Position numbers and translations under genes: made by a program. A DNA stretch of 64,000 nt from Caulobacter endophyticus (lineage in GTDB: Bacteria > Pseudomonadota > Alphaproteobacteria > Caulobacterales > Caulobacteraceae), in assembly GCF_003116815.1 (NCBI RefSeq), contig NZ_QDKQ01000052.1, forward strand, positions 62,001 through 126,000, read 5' to 3'. Of this stretch, positions 31,576 through 38,395 are shown piece by piece (the first letter of the stretch is position 1; each line of letters opens with the position of its first letter). The notes under the pieces are model-generated. The model did not search any database and had not been told where the DNA came from. It was given only the letters and a program-made list of their open reading frames with translations.

Positions 31576-34404
31576 CTACTTGCGGGTCAGCACCACCGGC
31601 TTGCCGTCGTACTCCACCGTCAGGTCGGCCGCAGCGTCGAAGTCGGTCGGCTTTGCGCCCTTGCCGATGAAGCGGACGTTGAAGGTGCGCTTTTCCACCA
31701 GGCCCTTGAAGCCGCCCGAGCGAGCGCCGATCGTCACCCGGCCAGTGGCGTCGTCATAGGAGATCGGCGTGCGGGCCCAGGCGCCGCGGGCGTAGCCGTT
31801 GGACAGGCCGTCGTCTTCGTAGAGCTCGTACCTGCCGTCCTTGCCGGTGAACACCAGCAGGGTGATCGGAGCGTCGGGCTTCTCGCCGACATACTGCTGG
31901 ACGACCGTGGTCGGCACGATGGCGCCGGCCTTCACGAACAGCGGCATGCGGGCCAGCGGCGCGTCGGCCTTGACCGTCTGGCCGCCCTTGAAGGCCTTGC
32001 CCGTCTCGAAGTCGTACCAGGTTCCCGCCGGCAGGTAGACGCCGCGCGAGCGGGCCTTGAAGGCGGTGACCGGCGCGACCAGGAAGTCCTGGCCGAACAG
32101 GTACTGGTCGTCGACGTTCCGGGCCTTGGCGTCGGTCGGATAGTCCATCACCAGGCCGCGCATCATGCTGCCGTCGCGGTGATAGGTGTCGGCCGCCAGG
32201 GTGTAGACGTAGGGCATCAGCCGGTAGCGCAGCTCGTCGTACCAGGCCAGCGACTTGTAGATATCGCTGCCCTCGTCGGCGAGTTCGTAGATTTCGCGGA
32301 ACGGCAGCTCGCCGTGGCTGCGGAACAGCGGGCTGAAGGCGCCGAACTGGAACCAGCGCAGGTTCAGTTCCTGCCACTCGGCCCAGTGGGCGGGGTCCTT
32401 GGTCTCGTAGCGCTTCTCGACGGAGAAGCCGCCGATGTCGGTGGTCCAGTTGGGAATGCCCGACATCGACAGGTTCACGCCCGCCGAGATCTGGTCGCGG
32501 AAGTCGTCCCAGCGCGCCACCACGTCGCCGCTCCAGACCGCCGAGGCGTTGCGCTGCAAGCCGCCGAAGCCCGAGCGGGTCAGGATGAACGGGCGAACGT
32601 CCGGATTGTCCTTGATCTCACCTTCATAGACGCCGCGGGTGTGCTCCAGCGCATAGCTGTTGAAATACTCCGCGCCCGGGCCCAGCGCCGTCGGGCTCAT
32701 GCGCAGGGTGCGCTCTGGCACGTCGACGTTGGAGTGCAGGTCGGGCTCGGAGGCGTCCATCCACCAGGCGTCGACACCGTAAACCTTGAGGTCGCGCTTG
32801 ACCTGCTTCCAGTAGATGTCACGGGCTTCTTGGCTGTAGGGATCGTAGAACGAGTTCAGGTAGCCCGGGCCGACCCAGTCAAGCGCGCCCTGCTCGATAT
32901 TGCGCTTGTACATGTGGCCCTTGGCGTCCAGCTCCTTGAAGTTGTCCGTGGTCGGATAGAACTTCGGCCAGATCGAGATCATGAAGTGGGCGTTCATCCC
33001 GTGGATGTCGTCCACCATCTTCTGCGGGCTGGGGAAACGCGTTTCGTCGAACTTGTGCGTGCCCCACTCAGGGTCCTTCCAGTAGCGCCAGTCCATGACG
33101 ATGTTGTCGAGCGGCAGGCCGCGCCTGCGGTACTCCTTCACCACGCCGACGATCTGGTCCTGGGTCTCGTAGCGCTGGCGCGACTGCCAGAAGCCGTAGG
33201 CCCAGCGCGGCATCATCACCGCCGAGCCGGTCAGGTCGCGGTAGCCCGAGACGACCTGATCGAGGTCCTCGCCGCCGATATAGTAGTAGTCGATGGCCTT
33301 GCCGACTTCCGACGTCAGTTGCAGCGAGTGACGGTCCAGCGCCGGCATCGGGTCGTTGTGCAGCAGGCCGATATAGCCGTCGTCGGGCGTCCACTCGACG
33401 CGCACCTTGTGCTTCTTGCCCGGCGTCAGCTTGGCGTCGAAGTTGTGATACCAGGGGTTCCAGTTCTGCCGCCAGCGGTCGATGACCAGCTGGCCGTCCA
33501 GCCAAACCTTGGCGTAGCCGCTGGAATAGAGCTTGAAGTTGTGCTCGCCGGCCTTGTCGGTCTGGACGAAGCCCTCCCATGTCACGGTCTGGCCCGGCAG
33601 GTTCTTCTTGGCCGCGTCCTGCAACTCTCTCGGCCAGTTCGGCAGGTCTTTCAGGAAGCGGTAGTCGATGTCCTTCTCGACCCGCGTAACCTTCAGCTGG
33701 CCGTTCTGGTAATATTTGGCTGTGAAGCCGCCAACCTTGCCGTCGGCGTCGAAGATCTTCAGGTCGCGCGAGGCGACGTCGTAGGGGATCGGATTGCCGA
33801 AGCGGGTGATCGAGTTGTTGTCCCACAAGAGGCCGTAGCCCTTGGACGACAGCAGCATCGGCACGGCGATGGCGCGGTTGTACTGCAGCAGCTCCACGTC
33901 GCGGCCATTGTAGTTCATCTGGCCGTTCTGGTGCTGGCCAAGGCCGTAGAAGGCCTCGTCCGTGCCCGGATTGAATTGCTGGCGGACGGCGTAGAAGTCC
34001 TGCCCCTCGACCTTGACCGGCGTGAAGGCGCCGCGGTCGCGCTCGGCCAGCACCTTGGCGCCCTTGGCGTCGAGGAAGTCGACCGTGCCGTCCTTCAGCG
34101 AGACTTGCGCCGTGGCCTTGGCGGTTTTCAGCGTCAGCACCCCGCCCTTCTCGTCGACCGTGAAGCCGGTCGACACCGGCCTGGCCGTGACCATCAGGCT
34201 GGGCGGCGCGTCGAAGCTGTCGGTCGGCGAGGCGGTGACGTGGATGATCCGCTCGCCCATCACCTGCAGCCGCACCTTCCTGGCCGGACCCGAGGCGGGG
34301 GTCACGACCACGCCGTCGGCGGTCTTCTCGAAGCCGCCGTCGAGGGCGAAGGCGCTGGTCGAGGCCAGCAGGGCCAGGGCGAGGCCGGCGTAAAGACTGC
34401 GCAT
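31576..34404 (-). CDS. GH31 alpha-xylosidase-like glycosidase with inserted PA14 domain
   Basis: The 942-residue protein has a signal peptide ending near TSAFA (about residue 20). The N-terminal GH31 sandwich is interrupted by a PA14 domain at about residues 225-365 (FTAKYYQNGQ through YIGLLHNDPMP). The barrel contains LDNIVMDWRYW, and the nucleophile is Asp550 in AWWMDASEPD. ILTRSGFGG and WSGDVVARWDDFRDQ follow, then C-terminal sheet domains. A PA14-bearing GH31 is the layout of the xyloglucan alpha-xylosidase Xyl31A of Cellvibrio japonicus. Together with GH35 directly upstream, this favours removal of xylose from xyloglucan oligosaccharides (inference); alpha-glucosidase activity is the main alternative. 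Confidence 0.92.
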   Translation of the reverse strand: MRSLYAGLALALLASTSAFALDGGFEKTADGVVVTPASGPARKVRLQVMGERIIHVTASPTDSFDAPPSLMVTARPVSTGFTVDEKGGVLTLKTAKATAQVSLKDGTVDFLDAKGAKVLAERDRGAFTPVKVEGQDFYAVRQQFNPGTDEAFYGLGQHQNGQMNYNGRDVELLQYNRAIAVPMLLSSKGYGLLWDNNSITRFGNPIPYDVASRDLKIFDADGKVGGFTAKYYQNGQLKVTRVEKDIDYRFLKDLPNWPRELQDAAKKNLPGQTVTWEGFVQTDKAGEHNFKLYSSGYAKVWLDGQLVIDRWRQNWNPWYHNFDAKLTPGKKHKVRVEWTPDDGYIGLLHNDPMPALDRHSLQLTSEVGKAIDYYYIGGEDLDQVVSGYRDLTGSAVMMPRWAYGFWQSRQRYETQDQIVGVVKEYRRRGLPLDNIVMDWRYWKDPEWGTHKFDETRFPSPQKMVDDIHGMNAHFMISIWPKFYPTTDNFKELDAKGHMYKRNIEQGALDWVGPGYLNSFYDPYSQEARDIYWKQVKRDLKVYGVDAWWMDASEPDLHSNVDVPERTLRMSPTALGPGAEYFNSYALEHTRGVYEGEIKDNPDVRPFILTRSGFGGLQRNASAVWSGDVVARWDDFRDQISAGVNLSMSGIPNWTTDIGGFSVEKRYETKDPAHWAEWQELNLRWFQFGAFSPLFRSHGELPFREIYELADEGSDIYKSLAWYDELRYRLMPYVYTLAADTYHRDGSMMRGLVMDYPTDAKARNVDDQYLFGQDFLVAPVTAFKARSRGVYLPAGTWYDFETGKAFKGGQTVKADAPLARMPLFVKAGAIVPTTVVQQYVGEKPDAPITLLVFTGKDGRYELYEDDGLSNGYARGAWARTPISYDDATGRVTIGARSGGFKGLVEKRTFNVRFIGKGAKPTDFDAAADLTVEYDGKPVVLTRK

Positions 34405-34533
34405 GTCGTTCTTCTTCCCTGTTGTCTTTAGTTCTAGCCGCGGCCCTTGGACGGACCGACGTTACTCTTGAGAGTCTCGCGTCCCTCGTCCTCCGACACG
34501 CTCGGGACAAGGGGCGCGCGCGCCGCCGGCGAC

Positions 34534-36183
34534 TTAGTAGGTCGCCAGTTTCACCTTCAGGATCTGGGGCAAGGTGGTCAGGTTCAGGCCGTAGTCGACC
34601 TGGTCGCCGTTCCACACCCGGTCGAACACCCACTGGCCCGCCTCATCGAAGTGGCCTTCCTCGACCCGCGAGACCATGAACCGCTCGCCCTTGGCCGAGC
34701 CGAAGGTCAGGCGCGCGCGATAGCCGGTGACCAGGAACTCGTCGGGCGACAGCTGGGCGATCAGGGCGCCGGCGTCGGGGATCTCGCGGTCGGGCTGCTT
34801 CTCGGCCTTGGCCATCCACGGGGCCTCGATCGAGCCGAACTGCCACTCGCCATAGGTGACGCGTACGTTCCAGCGGCCGCCCAGATCGATGGTCTCCGGC
34901 TTGCCACCCTCCTGCTCGCCCACGCCCCAGACCTTGCCCTCGTAGGACAGACGCGCCCACTCGCGGGCCATCGGCGACAGCAGGCGGTAGTGGACGGCGA
35001 AGTTCTCCAGCGTCTTGGCGTCGACCGTCTTGGCGCCCAGCGGGTAGTTGGAATAGCCGGTGAAATCGAGGCCGAACGGGGCGAAGCCGATGCCCTGATG
35101 GCCCAGCACGTCGTAGATGTAGCGGGCATAGGCCTTGTCGCTGCCGATCTCGGGCACGAACAGGGCGTTGTCGGGACGGCCGTACTGCTCCAGCGTTTTG
35201 CGGACCTTCTCGCTCTCGCGCATGTAGATGTCGGGCGCCAGGGCGTCGATCGACGGCGCGGCGGCCTTCCAGACGTCGAGCACGTTCCAGGTCGGGCCGC
35301 CCGACGAATAGGTGAACGGGTCCTGGTCGTTGAAGGGGTCGCGCAGAGCGGCGTTGACGTACATCGGCAGCGGCAGCACCTGCTTGCCGGCGGCGGCGAT
35401 CTCGTCGACGTAGCGGCCGATCGACCAGGCGTAGAAGAACTCGTCGGCGTCCTTGCCGAACACATCCTTCCAGGTCCCCGGCTTCCTGTTCATCGCCTTG
35501 ACGAGCTCTTTCGGAACCGGGCCGTTGAAGATCTTCTGGGCGGTCGGCGAATAGTCGCGGACGGCGCTGTAGGCGCCGACCTCGTTCTCGGGCTGGACCA
35601 TGATCACGGTGTGGTCCGGATCGTTGGCCTTGATGAAGCGCATCAGCTCGACGAAGGCCTTCTTGTCGGCCTCCAGGGTCGCGCGGAAGTGCGGCGACAG
35701 CGAATTCTTGACCTCGCCCTTGCCGTTGATCAGGCGCGGGAAACGCTTGTTGTCGAGCTTGACCCATTCGGGCGCGTACTGCGGGCCGTTGTTCTTCCAG
35801 GTGGCGAACCACAGGATGACCAGCTTGGTGTCGTTCTCGCGGGCCTGCTTCAGCAGCAGGTCGAGATAGGAGAAGTCGAACTTGCCCTCGACCGGCTCGA
35901 TCTGCTCCCAGGCGATCGGGATCTCCAGGGTGTTGGCGTGCAGGGCCTTCACGGCCGGCCACACCTTGGGCATCTGCGAGGGATAGTTGGCGGCGTTGTT
36001 GGCCTGGACGCCCAGCATCAGGAACGGCTTGCCGTCGACCATCAGGGCGTGCCTGCCGTCCTTGGTCACCAGCCTCGGCAGTTGGCCTTGCGCGAACGAC
36101 GGCGCGGCGACGGCCAGGCTGAGGATCGCCCCCAGGGCGGCGAAGCCCTGCCGACCCCAGTTGGGCTTCCGAGAAGACGTCAC
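34534..36183 (-). CDS. GH35 beta-galactosidase (Bgl35A-like, with DUF5597)
   Basis: The 549-residue protein has a signal peptide ending near SFAQG (about residue 32). The GH35 barrel carries the acid/base Glu201 in VQPENEVGAY and the likely nucleophile Glu345 in FVPEIGSD. IPIAWEQIEPVEGKFDF near residue 90 is a family block. The C-terminal part (about 400-549) corresponds to DUF5597. Such enzymes remove galactose side chains from xyloglucan in Cellvibrio. GH31 follows after 129 bp and is probably cotranscribed. The released galactose could feed the nearby dgo operon. Confidence 0.92.
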   Translation of the reverse strand: MTSSRKPNWGRQGFAALGAILSLAVAAPSFAQGQLPRLVTKDGRHALMVDGKPFLMLGVQANNAANYPSQMPKVWPAVKALHANTLEIPIAWEQIEPVEGKFDFSYLDLLLKQARENDTKLVILWFATWKNNGPQYAPEWVKLDNKRFPRLINGKGEVKNSLSPHFRATLEADKKAFVELMRFIKANDPDHTVIMVQPENEVGAYSAVRDYSPTAQKIFNGPVPKELVKAMNRKPGTWKDVFGKDADEFFYAWSIGRYVDEIAAAGKQVLPLPMYVNAALRDPFNDQDPFTYSSGGPTWNVLDVWKAAAPSIDALAPDIYMRESEKVRKTLEQYGRPDNALFVPEIGSDKAYARYIYDVLGHQGIGFAPFGLDFTGYSNYPLGAKTVDAKTLENFAVHYRLLSPMAREWARLSYEGKVWGVGEQEGGKPETIDLGGRWNVRVTYGEWQFGSIEAPWMAKAEKQPDREIPDAGALIAQLSPDEFLVTGYRARLTFGSAKGERFMVSRVEEGHFDEAGQWVFDRVWNGDQVDYGLNLTTLPQILKVKLATY

Positions 36184-36454
36184 GCGAGAACCTCCATGCT
36201 GGCGAACCGGTCGGAACCTATGCCTGCATCGATCGCCCTCGGCGGAAAGTAAGCGCTGTCAATCAGGATGGACATCCGTTCGCCTCCTCCCCATTCCGGC
36301 GGACGCGCGAGAGACTTCAGCCCCGCCAACTCGTTACCGCTACCATTCTTATAAATAGGACAATTAGCCGAGGCGGCCGCGATTGCAACCGGTTTTCACG
36401 GTGCGGCCTGGACGCATGAACGCCGGCAAACCTTTGTAACGATTGCGAAAAGGC
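36184..36454 (-). promoter_or_regulatory. GH35 promoter region with two LacI-like operator sequences
   Basis: CGTTACCGCTACC at 36332-36344 matches the GH3/GH97 operator at 10 of 12 core bases. AGTAAGCGCTGTCA at 36248-36261 is a weaker match to the TGATAGCGCTATCA motif found at the TonB receptor. Between them lies TTATAAATAG (36349-36358), which could hold a -10 element on the minus strand. The region is bounded upstream by the terminator at 36455-36494. Binding is inferred only from motif similarity. Confidence 0.4.
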
Positions 36455-36494
36455 AAAAAAAATCCGCGCATCGCCCGCAGGAGGCGATGCGCGG
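36455..36494 (-). terminator. Strong rho-independent terminator (candidate sRNA / halogenase 3' end)
   Basis: On the minus strand CCGCGCATCGCC and GGCGATGCGCGG form a perfect 12-bp stem with a 7-nt loop, followed by ATTTTTTTT. On the plus strand the tail is only TTGAAAA, so the minus direction is the functional one. It lies 272 bp after the halogenase stop, too far for a simple terminator of that gene alone. Confidence 0.88.
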
Positions 36495-36602
36495 TTGAAA
36501 AGACTCGCGCGGAACCGGGGAGGTGGTTCGCGCGGCGCGCTGGCAAACCTCGCAAGAGGATCGCACGGCCGGACAGTCGCTTTCGCGACCCCGGCGCCAC
36601 GG
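36455..36602 (-). ncRNA. Candidate small RNA with CCUCCCC loop
   Basis: No convincing ORF covers this interval. On the minus strand a plausible promoter (TTGCGT at 36631-36636, TATACA at 36610-36615) would start a transcript near 36602. It would hold a GTCGC-GAAA-GCGAC hairpin (36576-36589) and a second hairpin (36506-36534) whose loop reads ACCUCCCC, complementary to Shine-Dalgarno sequences. It ends in a 12-bp terminator with eight Us. This layout matches alphaproteobacterial trans-acting sRNAs with anti-SD loops. A LacI-like operator is just upstream of the promoter. The alternative is a long structured 3' UTR of the halogenase mRNA. Confidence 0.42.
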
Positions 36603-36609
36603 TCAGATA

Positions 36610-36656
36610 TGTATAATCATACAAATGAATACGCAAGGGACTTGATAGCGTTGTCA
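36610..36656 (-). promoter_or_regulatory. Candidate sRNA promoter with LacI-like operator
   Basis: TGATAGCGTTGTCA at 36643-36656 differs from the perfect palindrome at the TonB receptor (TGATAGCGCTATCA, 41373-41386) at two positions. Downstream on the minus strand lie TTGCGT (36631-36636) and TATACA (36610-36615) with a 15-bp spacer. TGTATAATCATACA at 36610-36623 is a further small palindrome over the -10. The promoter boxes follow general sigma-70 rather than Caulobacter-specific consensus, which weakens the call. Confidence 0.4.
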
Positions 36657-36765
36657 GCCCATTTTTTGCGCCTTCCCGCCTCAGCGCGGCAATCTTGGGC
36701 GATGAAGCCCTCACCAGCGGGCATGGCCTCGGCGGAGGGGCGTCACTCCCCCTGCCCCGCCCGGC
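36657..36765. other. Short gap after the halogenase gene
   Basis: This is the first 109 bp beyond the halogenase stop on the minus strand. It holds no gene that I can support and no T-tailed hairpin. The possible frames read as arginine-rich shadows. Confidence 0.4.
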
Positions 36766-38280
36766 TCAGCCCAGCGGCGCGGCGGCGCAGTGGCGGGCGA
36801 TGAAGGCCGCCTGCGTGGGCATGGACTGGGCCGTATGCCGGATCAGCGCCCGGCGATGCTCCATCAGGCGGCGCAGCTCGGCCTCGGGAATGCGGTCGGC
36901 CAGCGGGTCGTAGGCCTCGGGCACGACGCCCAGGCCGTTGTAGATCGAGATCCAGCTGGGCCGCGCGAAGCCATCGCCCTCCAGGATCGCCACATGGCCG
37001 CGGGCCTTGTAGAGCGCGATCTTGGCCTGCAGGCTGTCGGGCAGCTCGACCTCGCGCACCTGCCGCCACATCGGCTCGTCCCGCTGGTTGATGCAGTAGT
37101 GCAGGATGATGAAGTCGCGGATGCGCTCGTACTCCTGGGCCGAGACACGGTTGAATTCATCGGCCAGAAGCGGGTCGCAACGGCGGTCGGGGAAGAATTC
37201 CAGAAGCCGGGCTATGCCGTTCTGGATCAGGGCGATCGAGGTCGATTCCAGCGGCTCCAGGAAGCCGCCCGACAGGCCCACGGCCACGACGTTGCGGTCC
37301 CAGAACTTCCTGCGGCGTCCGGCCAGGAAGCGCAGCGGGCGCGGATCGTCCAGCGCCTCGCCGTCGAGGTTTTCCATCAGGGTGCGGGCGGCGCGCTCGT
37401 CGTCGACGAAGGCGCTTGAATAGACATAGCCGTTGCCGGTGCGGTGCTGCAGCGGAATGCGCCACTGCCAGCCGGCCTCGCGCGCGGTCGAGCGGGTGTA
37501 GGGCGTCAGGCCGTCGCCGCCCGTCCGGCACGGCACGGCCAGGGCGCGGTCGCAGGGCAGCCAGCGCGACCAGTCCTCGAAGCCGGCCTTCAGCGTCCCC
37601 TCGATCAGCAGGGCGCGGAAGCCCGAGCAGTCGACGAAGAGGTCGCCCTCCACGCGGCGACCGTCCTCCAGCACCACCGCCTCGACGAAGCCGTCCTGCC
37701 CGCGCACGGCGACGTCGACGATCTTGCCCTCGGTGCGCGTCACGCCCTGCGCCTCGGCATAGCGGCGCAGGAAGGCCGCGTAGAGCCCGGCGTCGAAATG
37801 GTAGGCGTAGGCGTAGTCGTGCAGCGGCGAGCGCGGGTCGGGGCTCGGCGGGATGAAGCGGTTCAGCATCGCCGCCGCCGTCGGCAGAGACCAGTCCTCC
37901 AGGCCGCCGGTCTCGCCCAGGGTCCGCAGGCGGCCCCACAGCTGATGCGCCTGGACGGCCGCGTGGTCGGCGCCGAAGTCGCCGAAGCCGTGGAAGTATC
38001 GATGGCCCACCCGCCCCCAGTCGCGGAAGTCGATGCCCAGCTTGAAGCTGGCCTGGGTGGCGCGGATGAACTCGACCTCGTCGAGGCCCAGCTTTTCGTT
38101 GAAGTTGCGGATGGTCGGGATGGTGGCCTCGCCGACGCCGACCGTACCGATGGCCTCGGACTCGACAACCTCGACGCTTACCGCGTCACTGACCAGCAGC
38201 CGGCTGAACGCCGCCGCCGTCATCCAGCCGGCGGAGCCGCCGCCCACGACTACGACCTTGCGAATGCGCTGGTCCACCAC
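36766..38280 (-). CDS. Tryptophan-halogenase-like flavin-dependent protein (TonB-linked type)
   Basis: The 504-residue protein begins with the FAD motif VVVGGGSAGWMTAA. It has GVGEATIP near residue 49, catalytic-type Lys80 in SFKLGIDF, GWQWRIPLQHRTGNGYVYSS near residue 269, and Glu345 in LEPLESTSIA, matching Lys79 and Glu346 of PrnA. The key residues for halogenation are therefore present. Such genes recur beside TonB receptors in Caulobacterales, and a relative from Brevundimonas brominates indole, but the natural substrate is unknown. Two GTG codons compete for the start (38280 and 38277); GGAGG fits the second better. It lies 115 bp after the TonB receptor, beyond a strong terminator. Confidence 0.88.
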   Translation of the reverse strand: MVDQRIRKVVVVGGGSAGWMTAAAFSRLLVSDAVSVEVVESEAIGTVGVGEATIPTIRNFNEKLGLDEVEFIRATQASFKLGIDFRDWGRVGHRYFHGFGDFGADHAAVQAHQLWGRLRTLGETGGLEDWSLPTAAAMLNRFIPPSPDPRSPLHDYAYAYHFDAGLYAAFLRRYAEAQGVTRTEGKIVDVAVRGQDGFVEAVVLEDGRRVEGDLFVDCSGFRALLIEGTLKAGFEDWSRWLPCDRALAVPCRTGGDGLTPYTRSTAREAGWQWRIPLQHRTGNGYVYSSAFVDDERAARTLMENLDGEALDDPRPLRFLAGRRRKFWDRNVVAVGLSGGFLEPLESTSIALIQNGIARLLEFFPDRRCDPLLADEFNRVSAQEYERIRDFIILHYCINQRDEPMWRQVREVELPDSLQAKIALYKARGHVAILEGDGFARPSWISIYNGLGVVPEAYDPLADRIPEAELRRLMEHRRALIRHTAQSMPTQAAFIARHCAAAPLG

Positions 38281-38312
38281 GTCCCTCCCCGGGGGCTTTT
38301 CGTATGCCGCCC

Positions 38313-38370
38313 CAAAAACAGAAAAGCCCTCCGACGGCCCGACCAGCCTGTGGTCGGATCGTCGGAGGGC
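38313..38370 (-). terminator. Terminator of the 948-residue TonB-receptor gene
   Basis: On the minus strand GCCCTCCGACG (38360-38370) pairs perfectly with CGTCGGAGGGC (38326-38336). Inside it GACCAC pairs with a TGGTC arm. The stem is followed by TTTTCTGTTTTT. It lies 26 bp after the receptor stop. It should separate the receptor from the halogenase unless read-through occurs. Confidence 0.9.
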
Positions 38371-38395
38371 CCTCGTCTTCGTCAGTCAGACCAGC

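Noticed and set aside
31381-34431. 1016-residue plus-strand open frame
   Set aside because: It is antisense to the GH31 gene, whose protein has clear family motifs. Long antisense frames are expected at this GC content, and the translated product is a low-complexity Arg/Gly/Val/His-rich sequence.
36364-36714. 116-residue minus-strand frame over the candidate sRNA
   Set aside because: It spans the operator, promoter-like boxes and terminator. It has no ribosome-binding site, and its sequence is Arg-rich without family features.
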